A stretch of DNA of 64,000 nucleotides from Phallus indusiatus (GCA_027605045.1 JAQFWX010000082.1:1-64000), one strand, 5' to 3'. Positions 37,540 through 49,056 are shown, counted from the first letter of the stretch. The notes: generated by a model not told the origin, from the letters alone. A program made the numbers and translations.

Positions 37540-40500
37540 ATGACCGCACCGACCTCTGTGAGCTCGTTGCCACAACTCAGTCCCGTCATGTCTTTTTATC
37601 TTAGCAAACGACATTTGACTGTGGGAAATCCAACGCCGTTTCCACCCGGTCTTCCCAAATATACGAACTGGCGTTTTCCCGCAAAAATAAAAATGTCCAA
37701 CGGTATACTATTGCTATGTCTGAATCTGGATGTCGACCCTCCAGACATCGTCAAAACCCAACCATGTGCCGTTCTGGAATGTTGGGTTGACCCACATAGT
37801 CTTCCCTCCAACAAAGCTATCGAAGCAATTGGGACAAACCTACAACATCAATTCGAGACTTTGAATCCACGCATGAAGTACAAACCTCTGCTGGATCCCA
37901 GCGTCGATGACACACGCAAGTTTTGTATAAACTTGCGAAAATTGGCCCAAGACGAACGTGTGTTATTCTATTATAATGGTCACGGCGTCCCCAAGCCCAC
38001 TCCCAGCGGTGAGCTTTGGGTATTCAACAAAAGCTATTCCCAATACATTCCAGTCTCGCTGTGGGATTTGCAAAACTGGCTTGGCTCACCGTGCGTTTAC
38101 GTTTGGGATACTTCTTCCGCCGGTCATCTACTGGAGAATTATGTGCGTCTGGCCGAACAGCGGGATGCTGAAATTCGTGCTCAACATAACGGCGTCTTCC
38201 CTGAAGGCGCAACACCATTTTCGGATTGTTTACAGTTAGCGGCTTGTATGGCTGACGAGCAACTTCCCATGTGCCCTGACTTACCCGCCGATCTTTTCAC
38301 TTCATGTCTCACGTCCCCTATCGAAACTGCCATTCGCTGGTTCCTCCTTAAAAGTGCAAATCTCCCCATCGGAATTACTCCAGATATGATTATGCAAATA
38401 CCGGGTGACTTACGAGATAGACGGACCCCATTAGGGGAGTTAAACTGGATATTCACTGCTGTTACAGACACCATCGCATGGACAAGTTTTCCTCGGGAGA
38501 CGTTCAAAGAGCTTTTCCGGCGCGATCTTTTAGTGGCAGCTCTCTTTCGTAACTTTCTTCTTGCTGAAAGGATTATGAAAAACTATCATTGTACTCCTTA
38601 TACGCATCCTCGTTTACCTCCGACCAATATACACCCTATGTGGGCTGCTTGGGATCTTGCTGTCGACTCATGCGTTGCTCAGCTACCTCGTTTGTTGGCT
38701 CGCGAACGGAATCCTGCAGAGTCATATGAATATGTTCCGAACAGTTTTTTTGCGGACTCGTTGACAGCCTTTGATGTATGGTTATCACGAGGCGGTTGCG
38801 CTTTGTCGATACCGGTGCCAGCACCCAATCCAGAACATCCCCCCGAGGACCCCTTGACGATTCCTGTAACATGCGACGCAACTCATAAACATGCGCTAGT
38901 CCCACGACGTCCACCAGAGCAACTCCCGACCGTTCTTCAAGTACTTCTTGCGCAGGTTCACCGTCTGAGAGCACTTATTTCCTTTGCGCAATTCTGCGAT
39001 CTTGGTCCGTGGGCTGTCAACCTTGCGTTAACAATAGGAATTTTCCCATACATGGTCAAACTTTTGATGGCGCCTCCAGGAGATGTACGTCCCGTCCTAA
39101 TTTTCATATGGGCGAGGATTTGTGCCGTCGCCCCTGACGTCCGGACGGAGCTTCTTGGCGTCGGCGCTGGTTCCCCTGGCGTGAATGGTGTGAGCTACTT
39201 TGCTAGCGTTCTTGCCGCTCGGGAAGAACCGACCTTCGTTCTTATTCCCAATGCAGCTGAGCATCGGGCTATGTGTGCATTCGTTTTGACAACCATTGCG
39301 CGGGGTAGCTTGGCTGGTCAGACGGCTCTGGCGAACGAACATGTTCTTGAAACATGTTTAGAACGCCTAGAAGACTCGTCGGATTATCTTCTGAGAGTAT
39401 GGGTGATCATGTGCATTGCGCAAATGTGGGCAGGAAACGATAAGATCAAGGACGATGCTATTTTATTAGACGCTCCACAAGTGTTGATAACACAGCTAGG
39501 AGCGGAGCAAGCCCCGGATGTACGGGCAGCGTTCGTATATGCGCTTTCTACCTTCCTCGGAGCGATTGGTGCGCCTGTACTGGACGGTGATGACTCGCAA
39601 CTTATGGATTCGCCTCCAGTTGTGGACGCTCAGTTCTTGCAAGGGGGCGGAGGAACAGGGTCGTTACCTAGTGTTTTAGAGCGAGGGCATTATAAACTTG
39701 AAGCTGGGATTGCTACAAGTGCATGCTTAGCTGTTCGTGATGATGCAAGCCCTATGGTGCGGAAGGAAGCAGTAGTCCTGATTAGCGCAATTGTTGAGGC
39801 GTGGAGTGGTCATTTTATTATTTGTGCTTGGGTATATTGGGAAGAAGAACGACTAACATTACGACCCCAGTCACATACAAACCAACCGATGACACAGGAC
39901 CCTCCCGGAGATTTTGCTGATTCTGTTCTGAATATCTGGAAGAAACACTTGCACCTCGATCCTGACGGGTCCTGGCCAGAGACCTGCTATCAAGTTTTAT
40001 CTGGATATTTTACAGCCTGGGCAGTTCTGCTTGAGTTGGCCGGAGATCCCTTTCCTGAGGTAGCAGACAGAGCAAAATCCGTAATTGACTGGGTCGTTGA
40101 AAGATTACTCAAATCAGGTCTTCCAGTAATGGGCATCGATGCCGAACTTCAGCGCGGCCAGAAATCGAATCACGGGTATACCCCTCCTGATTCAGTCGGA
40201 CTTCATTCTAAAAAACCTGCGCATTTGAAACGCGCATCGTCATTCGCGCATGCTTTGAAGAATTTGGGAAGTTATGCTTTAGACGGTTTATCAAGACCTC
40301 CTTCTCCATCTCGTCCATCTACTCCTCAGTGGGATGATGGGCGACCAGACCAAGAATATCGAGTTAAAGAAGCTGTTGAGACGCTTGAGCAACTAATCTC
40401 GGAGGACATGCTACGATTCAAAACCAGGCGAGCGGGTAAAAAGGTCAAGGACGAAGATGCTGAACGAGCGACTATTGGCATAAAGTTACCTCTAAGAAGT

Positions 40501-42199
40501 AAATATTACGAATGGTGTAACGAATATTTTATGGAGCCTCAGATGAAGGTAGCTTGAGCGATAATTCATCCATTGATTAATATTAACAATCCTCTTTTTT
40601 AGCAAGTAGAAAGCCACGAACCAGGGAGCAAAGTCTACAATATGCAACTATGGCGAAGGTCACGAAACGAGCGCATTCTTTCGGAGACCCAGACACAGGC
40701 TGAACTCGCTCGTTAGTCCAAATGATTTCATGATTTATGTCGTATTCAATTGCTTTCTTTTAGCTCAGTGTGAGTGGGACAGATGCGTGAGTACAATTCA
40801 TGCGTCCGGTGTGTCGCCCAAGATAGCCTTACACGCCTACGACACTTACGTTGCCGTTGCCTCTGATCGTGATAAACTAAGGTAACAGTCGATCAAGCCA
40901 CTCTGATATACTTTTAGTTTGACATATATGCAGTGTGTGGGATTGGACTCGGCGCAGATGCCTAAGAACGTGGTTGAATGGCAATTCGAGTCCGAGTACT
41001 GTGACCTCGGTACGTTTCATCAACGATGATACAGACGGCCTCGTCGTTGCTGGGTCGTGTACGTCATGTCTCAAAAATGACCTCTGTCATTCTAATACCT
41101 TATTCCTTTGTTGAACAGCCGATGGCGTCCTTCGTATCTGGAGACACGAAAACGAGAGCGGCGAGACCAGTCTCCAGTTATTGTCGGCTTTCAGAGCTAT
41201 ACCCTCTCTGATCGTCATGAAGCGAGGACCAGGTTTAGTAATGGATTGGTCACAAACCGCAGGTGCCTTTGTAGTTGGCGGAGATTCTAAGGAGCTATTG
41301 GTTTGGGATGCCACCACAGAGAGTAAAGTGGATGTAGGTCATGATATTTTTACTTCATCATACCCACTTTTATGCCTGAAGTAGACCATCATCACCCAAT
41401 CGAATAGTCCACTTACGGCTTTAACGGCTGATTTTTCCAGGAGCCCACTTATTGTTACAGGATTTGCCGATGGCACTCTCAAAGTTTTTGATCGACGTTT
41501 GCGTGATGTTGACTCTGTTATTCGTATTCATCGTGATCACGGTTCATGGATAGTTGGGGCAAAGTGTCAAAAATATGACGAGAAAGCTTTGATCACTGCG
41601 AGGTAGGGAGCCATTTAATTTTCTTCTTTTCTTCCTTTTTTCATAGAACAGCTTACAATATCATTACATGCAGCACGGACGGTCAGGTTCGTTTATGGGA
41701 TTCGCGTAACGCGACGCGTTCAGTTCATGAATGGCGGATACACGAGCGGCTTGCCTCGTTTGATCTACACGAACAGACAAGCGTCTTTGCCTGGTACGAC
41801 ATCTTTCCACAATGTCTAACGATTCATTCTAAAACTTCATTTAGTTCTTCAGCTCTCACTCAATCCAACTGGAGATCGCATACCACCGTTGTGCATTCGC
41901 TACCTCTATGTGGAAATAGAGATGACGTTTTATCACGTGTAGTGCACCCAACTGGGCTACATGAAGTGCCAAGCACGCATATTCTTCCTTTTCAGAGCGA
42001 CACCGTTTTCCATCCTAATGAAATGCTATACGCTGTGGCTGGTCCTGACGGAACAATCCGGTTGATGGGATGTAAGTTGCACGAAAGAAGAGATCAGGTA
42101 TATGCTGGTCTATTACGGCCCTATGATGCGGTTCTTCCGGAGAGATTGACACAAGATGTCAATGGTCTCCAAAATACAAACACATCGCCTTTTATTTAA
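37540..42199 (+). CDS. KOG1: Raptor/KOG1, TORC1 subunit
   Basis: Scaffold subunit that recruits substrates to TOR complex 1, which couples growth to nutrients. A first exon of 1,005 codons has the RNC (caspase-like) domain: KMSNGILLLCLNLDVDPPD, KPLLDPSVDDTRKFC, VLFYYNGHGVPKPT, GELWVFNKSYSQYIP and YVWDTSSAGHLL. HEAT-type repeats follow (PWAVNLALTIGIFPYMVKLL, VRAAFVYALSTFLG, ASPMVRKEAVVLISAIVEAW), then a Ser/Pro-rich linker and LRSKYYEWCNEYFMEPQMK. After introns from 40554 come VYNMQLWRRSRNERILSE and a seven-blade WD40 domain (VFVVGG-type strands, ITGFADGTLKVFDRR, TDGQVRLWDSRN, AVAGPDGTIRLMGC) ending at 42199. The length (about 1,350 residues) is normal. All parts appear intact. Confidence 0.95.
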
Positions 42200-42541
42200 C
42201 AGTTTTGGCCATACCGTACCTAATTCATGTACTCAGTAAATGTCGAGGTTTTGACAATACTCTCAATTACTTTCTCAATTACCATCGCTGCATGAGGCTG
42301 CCAGCAGCAACAACCTGTCCACCCTGTTCTAATACAACAGGAAAGTATGATAGCCCTCAAGAATTTCCTGACATTTAATAATTTAAAATTACAGCTGTTT
42401 GCATTATGTAAGGCTAGTGTTATGTAAGGCTAGTGTTGCCCATGGCTTAGCTCAGCAGTGGCTAAGCCGGTAGCCGAGCCGATTTTAGCCGAGCCAAGCC
42501 GTAATAAAGAAGCCGGGACCCAATAGCTGGCTCGGCTAGCT
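42200..42541. other. Boundary between gene block and transposon block
   Basis: The KOG1 3' flank. A 22-nt direct repeat (TTATGTAAGGCTAGTGTT unit, 42399-42435) and a short imperfect repeat run of AGCCG/AGCCGAGCC motifs (42455-42540) suggest a small degenerate repeat. No gene. Confidence 0.4.
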
Positions 42542-42771
42542 TACAGCCGTTTGCAGACTAGTTTGCACTCCGACAAGTCGCGCATCGGATGCTCAAAAAA
42601 TAGGGTCGAAAGACCGGGTTTTCCTGGCTGAACTGCTGATTGTAAATTAGGAATATATTAGTAGAAAATGTTTCTAAGATGTATTTTGATTTTTTGAATA
42701 CAAAAAATTATGATATTTGAGTGATCTGAAAAAAACCGGGTTCTCTAACTTTATGAGCTTTTTGGGACTGA

Positions 42772-44011
42772 TGTCAAGTACCGATATCCGGGAACGGTAA
42801 CAGATACTATAATGTATTTTAGTCGCTGAATATAATACCAATAACCCTCACCGTTGATCGATGGCAGTCAGGACTTGGCCTCAACCTATAAGAGGTTGTG
42901 CTGCGACAGTCTTCTTCAGGATTTGTCCTGATGTTCATTACGAGCGTTGAGTTCGTCAAGGATGTTTCTGATATGTGCGTTCCGAGCTTCGAGAGTCGCG
43001 AGCTGTATCTCGTACTGAATGATATCAAGCTCGACGATAATGAAGAAAGCTTCAATATGTAACTCTCAGCAATGACGGGTGGCTTCTGTCGCTGCAAGTC
43101 TTGAAGGATGATCTCGACACTCAATGATCTCGATGCTCAATGATGAAGAGAATAAGAGAAGGAGAGTTGTTATAGAGATATCGAACTACATTCGATATTA
43201 AGTCTGAGGAATTATCTACAAGTATGCTAGGGTTTATATACACATCAGATAACTAATTCTAGCTCAGTTCGAAATAGATTCCGAACTAGAGAAATGTAAA
43301 CAAGTCATTGTTAGGGCAACTCAGGGCACACACCTAGAGGAGGGAAAACCTAAGATCTATTGAGGGACAACGACTAACTACTCACCTAGAGGAGGGAAAA
43401 CCTAAGAGAACAAGCTTAGGTATCCCCCTCTAGGGAAAACGCATATAAGTACCGAACATGAGGCGCCCGACTGATCTCCATGGGATCCGAGGAGATACGA
43501 ACAGAAATCGAAAGAGATCGAAGAAATCGAGAAAATGGAGAATGACAAAAAATAGTGGAAACAGCAAAGTACGGGAAATGAGGGAAATTGTAATACAAAA
43601 TGAAACCGAAAGAAATCGAAAAGATCGAATAATCAGACGAGGCGCTAGCGTATCATAACAGTCATGAGATTCGTAAGTAATATCAATATATGCAGGGTAT
43701 GATGTCTCATGTGATGAACATGAGGTGCGCAGGGATAAGAGCTGTGCATACATGGACCTACGTTCGTCATCTAGGATCTCATAACCGGAATGTGCGTGGA
43801 ATATTCTAGAAAGGCCTATCCACGGGTGTTCCAGGAGTTAAGAGAGACGGGTGCGTCTCTATTCGAGTTGTAAGGTTGATTGGGATGACTGAACGCGAAG
43901 GTCTTATCATGAGTGACATAAGCGTGATAAGATAACAGAGATGAATGGTAAATGATCGGATATGGATTACGTAACATTACCGGAAGTGATGTCATGAATC
44001 AGATCATGACA
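42772..44011. mobile_element. Solo LTR, family C, with nested solo LTR
   Basis: Starts TGTCAAGTACCG and ends ATCATGACA, with the 5 bp duplication ACTGA on both sides (42767-42771 and 44012-44016). It is about 880 bp without the nested 352 bp LTR plus duplication. Removing it joins the arms of the host fold-back element exactly as its opposite arm reads. A reversed part of the same family is at 61849-62010. Confidence 0.8.
43309..43660 (-). mobile_element. Solo LTR, family A, copy 1
   Basis: 352 bp, TGTTAGGG...TATCATAACA, flanked by GTCAT on both sides (43304-43308 and 43661-43665). Sense strand is minus, judged from a TATA-like box (TACTTATATGCG) followed by the hairpin described under findings. 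The U3 side has a long TCGATTTC-type pyrimidine repeat. Confidence 0.88.
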
Positions 44012-44053
44012 ACTGAAGGTACTAGGTGGGAAAATTGAGTCTTTGCTTCTGAG

Positions 44054-44138
44054 TTCCTTGTGGCTCAGCGGTTAAATTGCTGCTTCACTCAATTAATGTT
44101 TGGTCATGGGTTCGATTCTGAGTGATCTAAATTTTTGG
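44054..44138 (+). other. tRNA-like Pol III unit (SINE-like), plus strand
   Basis: An A box TGGCTCAGCGG at 44061-44071 and a B box GGTTCGATTCT at 44109-44119 sit 37 nt apart, as in tRNA genes. A T5 run (about 44134) would stop Pol III. The ends do not pair as an acceptor stem, so it is not a functional tRNA gene. It lies in the inner inverted arm. Confidence 0.5.
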
Positions 44139-44298
44139 TTCTCAATACACAAATATGTCAAGAAATAAAATTAAAGTTCTTTAAAATTATGTTTTCTAAT
44201 TTCAATAACACTTGGTATTTTGCATGAAATGATGCAGCCTGACATATATAATTTTTGGAAAAAAAATTGTTTGTCAACTCTGGAATGTTGAAGTTTCC

Positions 44299-44385
44299 AA
44301 AAAAAACTAACAGTAGCCAGAATCAAACCCACAACCAAACATTAATTGGGTGAAGCAGCAATTTAACCACTGAGCCACAAGGAAC
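44299..44385 (-). other. tRNA-like Pol III unit (SINE-like), minus strand
   Basis: The inverted partner of the unit at 44054: A box TGGCTCAGTGG (44368-44378 reversed), B box GGTTTGATTCT (44319-44329 reversed, one change from consensus), and a T8 run at 44299-44306. The two units face each other across about 160 bp. Confidence 0.45.
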
Positions 44386-44615
44386 TCAGAAGCAAAGGCT
44401 CAATTTTCCCACCTAGTACCTTCAGTCCCAAAAAGCTCAAAGTTAGAGAACCCGGTTTTTTTCAGATCACTCAAATATCATAATTTTTTGTATTCAAAAA
44501 ATCGAAATACATCTTAGAAACATTTTCTACTAATATATTCCTAATTTACAATCAGCAGTTCAGTCAGGAAAACCCAGTCTTTCGACCCTATTTTTTGAGC
44601 ATCCGACACACGACT

Positions 44616-44755
44616 GTTAGGGCTACTCAGCTCAGAGGGAGGGGATCCTAAGTAAATATATTGAGGGAACTATACTACTCACCTAGAGGGAGGGGATCCT
44701 AAGAGAACAAGCTTAGGGACCCTCACTCTAGGTACAGCTACTATATACATAAAAC
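44616..44755 (-). mobile_element. Truncated LTR, family B
   Basis: Starts TGTTAGGGCTACTCAGC and matches the reverse of the full family B LTR at 47573-47970 for about 140 bp up to ACATAAAA, where a Copia LTR-like sequence starts. It contains the conserved CCTAAG/CTTAGG hairpin. Confidence 0.7.
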
Positions 44756-44906
44756 TGTTGAAGTGCGACGACAAACGTGTGTCCGAGTCGGTGACTTGGA
44801 CTGCGCTGTTATATTCGATCAGGGGAAATGATCAAGCAAGTAATATAGTGTGCTCATGTGAGCACCAGAGCTTACTTACAATTTGTGTATTTAAAGATGT
44901 TAGATA

Positions 44907-46921
44907 CAGTGATGCACAAAACTGTTCACGCGCTTCCCACTTTTCATGCGCAACACGAATAACTAATTAAATAAAATAGTGAAAATTCTGAAAATATTTG
45001 TGTATATAGTTTAATATAATATCTAAATTGTTCAATATTTGTGCTAAGTGTGAAAATCAGCGGTGCTCAAAATATTTGCATTTTTCTGGTACAGGTTCAT
45101 ATGAACAGTTTTGCACAAGGGGCCAAAATAGTGAAAAAATATAATTATCTCCACAATTGTTATAGAATACCGGCTTTGATAGTCTTGTAACATAATATTC
45201 TATATTGAATGAATATTTTCAATGCTAACCAAAACGTAAATATATAGTTCTATTATTGCCAAAACTTCATTCTTCTACAGAACTACTCTGTCCTTTTTTC
45301 CAGACTCCCGTCAGTTTTTAGGCTATGCTAATTTAATGAAAGATGTTTAATTTACTCTTTATAAAGTTTTGAGCAATTATTATTCAATAAAATTCATGCT
45401 GAGGATTACTGTATGGTGTTTAGTGCATGTTGTCCTCCTTGTATGCACACTATTTTTTATATTAAGACGTCCTGATGCTAATTATATTGAAAGTAATGTT
45501 GTATTCCAGTTTATATTAATATACTTCAATTAATAACAAGTAGTTTGATAATGATTTCAGTCTTTTATGGGCTGGGAGGAACATTTAACTTTGGTGGTTA
45601 CTCACAGAAATTGACATGATTCCTGTTTGACTAGAGGGGGTGTTAGAAATGAATGAAAGTGCTTCAATATCATTTTTAAATATTTTAAAAAGTATTCTGA
45701 GGGCCAAGGACTCATAGTTTCTAACAACTCAATGCCATGTATTTCTGGATTATTCCGGTCTCCAGCTGGGGTGGCATACTCAGCAAAACCTGGTTCATGC
45801 CCAAACCATAAGGATACTCATACAGATGTCATTCTTATGATAATTAACACATATTTTTCCAAATATCATAGTAGTTTTATCAAAGAAAAAAAACTTCCAA
45901 GAGCCTGGAGAACAGTGCTAAAACAAGACCTTTTGACAGTGTAGCTAACATGAAAACAACAAAACTGATCAATGATATTCACCAAAAAGCATTCTTAATA
46001 TATTATTTAACATATTAAAATATATTCCAATCATTAAATGTCATTTTGTTTCTGAAAAATCATATGATGGCATTGTAAAGACACTCTCTGGGCATGGTCT
46101 CCACAAACATTTCATAATTAGCCTCAGGACAAAATAATGGCAATGGATATCATACAAATAGATTATTATAACATATATCAGCAATCTATAATTTTTTTAG
46201 AATCATGAGACACAGAAATAGGTTTGGAATATATGTATTTGCTACTTTTCCACACTGTGTGCAAAACTGTTCATATGAACATGTACCAGAAAAATGCAAA
46301 TATTTTGAGCACCACTGATTTTCACACTTAGCACAAATATTGAACAATTTAGATATTATATTACAGCTATTTCGGTTACATAAGGCGGACGTGGGAAGTC
46401 ACGTGATTTTTGTCATCACAGGAAATATGTACTTATATCTCGACAACCATTGATAGTTAAGGAAAAATATGTATATATGATTATCTCATTATAATTTAAG
46501 CTACCTATTCGTTAAATTTTTATGTCTTAACTCATAATGGTTGTTGAGATATAAGGCTGTGTAAGGCGGATGTGGGAGTCACGCTGACTGTCACGGGATT
46601 TTCGCCATCCTGTAAACACGGCCTTATATCTCAACAACCATTATGAGTTAAGACATAAAAATTTAACGAATAGGTAGCTTAAATTATAATGAGATAATCA
46701 TATATACATATTTTTCCTTAACTATCAATGGTTGTCGAGATATAAGTACATATTTCCTGTGATGGCAAAAATCACGTGACTTCCCACGTCCGCCTTACGT
46801 AACCGAAATAGCTGTAAACTATATACACAAATATTTTCAGAATTTTTACTATTTTATTTGATTAATTATTTGTGTTGCACATGAAAAGTGGGAAGTGCGT
46901 GAACAGTTTTGCGTGTCACTG
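44907..46921. mobile_element. TA-flanked DNA element with ~230 bp inverted ends
   Basis: Ends are CAGTGATGCACAAAACTG on the left and the reverse of CAGTGACACGCAAAACTG on the right, each next to TA (44905-44906 and 46922-46923), as in Tc1/mariner or pogo-like elements. The arms (44907-45115 and about 46255-46921 minus the nested MITE) are inverted copies. The AT-rich core (45130-46250) has only a 70-codon frame of no known type, so it is non-autonomous. Confidence 0.75.
46364..46814. mobile_element. Palindromic MITE nested in the right arm of the 2 kb element
   Basis: A near-perfect palindrome of 451 bp, CAGCTATTTCGG...CCGAAATAGCTG, flanked by TA. The intact left arm of the host reads straight through this point (ATATTAAACTATA), which proves the insertion and its TA duplication. 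Each half is about 190 bp with an asymmetric centre near 46555-46620. Confidence 0.85.
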
Positions 46922-47572
46922 TATGTCTAATAAACTTAAGTCTCACTTTTATCAGGTTATGGGCCCCGCTCGTGCCTAAATAAAATAATTCTCCCAATCT
47001 CAGTCCATTGCTCATCATCTAATCACATCCTCTTACTATGTCTGCTTCTGATTCAACTACTGCTCTGGCATCGCTCAATTCTGGAGCTCCAGTAGCACTC
47101 AATTACCTCGTCACTACTGGGAATGGGTTCTCTACCTTCCCGAAACTCAACAATGCGAACTATCACTCTTGGAAGAGTAATATGGAGACGCTGTTGAAGG
47201 GGTTGAACCAGTGGGGTGTCGTCAAAGGCACAGAGACTGGACCAAGGCAAACAACTACACCTTCTGCGGATGAACAAGCGAAATTAGATGCATGGACATT
47301 GCGTACTGATCGTGCATACATGGAGATTGCGTTGCACATTGAGCCGGAGTGGAAGCAACCAATTTCAGACATCAGCAATCCTCACCTTGCGTGGACGAAA
47401 TTGGACGAGACCTACGGGGTGGCCCTGGAAGGAATTCGAGCGGTACTGTTCGCTCAGTTAACGTCTATGAAGTACCAGAGCGGAACACCCATTCAGTCAC
47501 ATCAATTAAAGATGGAAGAGACCAGGTCGAAGTTGAGTGCAGCTGGCCAAGCACTCACGGACACTCAGTTCC

Positions 47573-47970
47573 TGTCAGGGTACGCTACCGCGTCCCCTCA
47601 TTTTTCCTTATTTATTATCATCGGTATATATTTATTTCTATTCTATTTATATTTCCTGTGCATTACTTCTGCCTTCCGTTTATTCTCCCCGTCCATATTT
47701 CACTTTCTTTACTCGCGCGCGTCACGTGCTCGTACCCGGCGTGATGCCCGTGACATCACGTTGCTTAGGTTCGGCTTGGGCACCTGGCACTTAGCTGTGT
47801 CAGGGCCGCACGCTGCGTCGTCATTTTATGTATATAGTAGCTGTACCTAGAGTGAGGGTCCCTAAGCTTGTTCTCTTAGGATCCCCTCCCTCTAGGTGAG
47901 TAGTTAGTTTCCCTTCCAATATATTGTCTTAGGATCCCCTCCCTCTAGTCTGAGCTGAGTAGCCCTAACA
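47573..47970 (+). mobile_element. Solo LTR, family B
   Basis: 398 bp, TGTCAGGGTACG...GCCCTAACA, duplication GTTCC at 47568-47572 and 47971-47975. Excision rejoins gag codons CAG TTC CTC AGC exactly. TATA-like TATGTATATAG at about 47827 is followed by the hairpin 47846-47896. Confidence 0.9.
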
Positions 47971-48462
47971 GTTCCTCAGCTATTTTCTCAACTCCTTACC
48001 CTCAGAGTATGACGAGTTCAGTGCACTCGTGAATTATTCAACGGACAATGTTCCCTCAGTTGCATCGAGATTAAGGCAACTTGAGTTACGCAAGGAAATG
48101 CGTGGAGAGAGTGTTGCGAGCGATTTCGCATTCGCAGGCACCAAAGGGAACAAGGGTGGTCAAAAGGAAAAGGGAGAGAAATGGAAGCCAAGAGGAAAGT
48201 GCCCCAAATGTGGCGAGAAGGGACACTGGCGCAAAGATTGCCCAAAGTCAAAGGGAGCAAAGGACGGATCTGGAAACAAATCAGAGAACCAGTCGCAAAC
48301 CCAGGGATCGACAAAACCAACGGGACGGCTCTTTGTAGTGGCTGAAGAAGTCGCGGTGGCTGCGGTGAATAGCAGAATCGAATATTACCTCGATTCGGGT
48401 GCATCATCGCATTACATACCTACAAAAGATGGTTTATATGACTATAAACCATTTGTGCAAGC

Positions 48463-48814
48463 TGTCACGGTACGCTAGCGCCTCTTCCGATTATTCGATT
48501 TCTTCGATTTCTTTCGGTTTCATTTCGTATTACGATTTCCTTCATTTCCCGTACTTTGCCGTTTCCATTAGTTCCCTCGTTTTCTCGATTTCTCGATCTC
48601 TTCGATTTCTTTCGATTTCTGTTTGTATCTTCTCGGATCCCATGGAGATCAGTCGGGCGCCTCATATTCGGTACTTATATGCGTTTTCCCTAGAGGGGGA
48701 TACCTAAGCTTGTTCTCTTAGGTTTTCCCTCCTCTAGGTGAGTAGTTAGTCGTTGTCCCTCAATAGATCTTAGGTTTTCCCTCCTCTAGGTGTGTGTCCT
48801 GAGTCGCCCTAACA
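48463..48814 (+). mobile_element. Solo LTR, family A, copy 2
   Basis: 352 bp, starts TGTCACGGTACG and ends GTCGCCCTAACA. Duplication CAAGC at 48458-48462 and 48815-48819. Inserted in the Copia protease region. It has the TATA-like box at about 48672 and hairpin at 48689-48738. Confidence 0.9.
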
Positions 48815-49056
48815 CAAGCAAAGAATATTACGACTGCACAAGGGGTATTGAAGGCTCTAGGATCGGGCAACCTGTGATTCTTGACACGAGCCAAGGATGG
48901 ATTGGATGTCGAAGGGATACTGGATGATGTTTACTGGGTCCCTGGAATCGCATCAAGGCTTCTGTCCATAGGAAGACATAGCTGCAGGATTCAAATTAGA
49001 ATTCAGTGTAGATGGATGCACAATCCATGGACCACAACGTGCGCATGAAGTCTTTG

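Larger units (their letters stand above)
42542..44615. mobile_element. Fold-back DNA element with long inverted arms, interrupted by an LTR
   Basis: The left end starts TACAGCCGTTTGCAGAC, matching the ends of the TA-flanked MITE at 54984. Arms at 42578-42771 and 44424-44612 are inverted copies of each other with few mismatches. A second inverted pair inside (44012-44120 and 44315-44428) carries tRNA-like sequence. The left arm is cut by a 1.24 kb LTR insertion (TSD ACTGA). The right end is missing, replaced at 44616 by another LTR fragment. No transposase frame is present, so it is non-autonomous. Confidence 0.75.
44756..46954 (+). mobile_element. Probable 5' LTR of the Copia relic, split by a 2 kb insertion
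   Basis: With the element at 44907-46921 (and one TA) removed, a stretch of about 180 bp starts TGTTGAAG and ends TTATCA. It is followed directly by GGTTATGGGCCCC, suited to a tRNA primer-binding site, and then by the gag ATG at 47038. TG...CA ends and position fit an LTR, but no matching 3' LTR was found. Confidence 0.4.
47038..49056 (+). pseudogene. Ty1/Copia gag-protease relic split by solo LTRs
   Basis: Gag from a retrotransposon. The ATG at 47038 begins SASDSTTALASLNSG; then NYHSWKSNMETLLKG, HLAWTKLDETYG and ALTDTQF, where LTR B interrupts. After it LSYFLNSLPSEYDEFSALV restores the UBN2-type gag fold. Next is the CCHC zinc knuckle CPKCGEKGHWRKDC, then the aspartic protease start YYLDSGASSHYIP. 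LTR A interrupts at QAV; then come TTAQGVLKALGSG, VYWVPGIASRLLSIGR and CTIHGPQRAHEVFV, with frame errors, up to LTR A copy 3 at 49057. Integrase and reverse transcriptase are missing. It is a dead fragment, cut three times. Confidence 0.88.

Noticed and set aside
43430..43753. 107-codon minus-strand frame and the similar frames at 43458, 48465 and 49206
   Set aside because: These are chance frames through the purine/pyrimidine-rich repeat of the family A LTR, repeated wherever the LTR occurs.
45732..45944. 70-codon frame in the TA-flanked element
   Set aside because: Too short and without transposase motifs; kept only as a note.
47349..47794. Second and third frames overlapping gag
   Set aside because: Shadows of gag and of the inserted LTR B.
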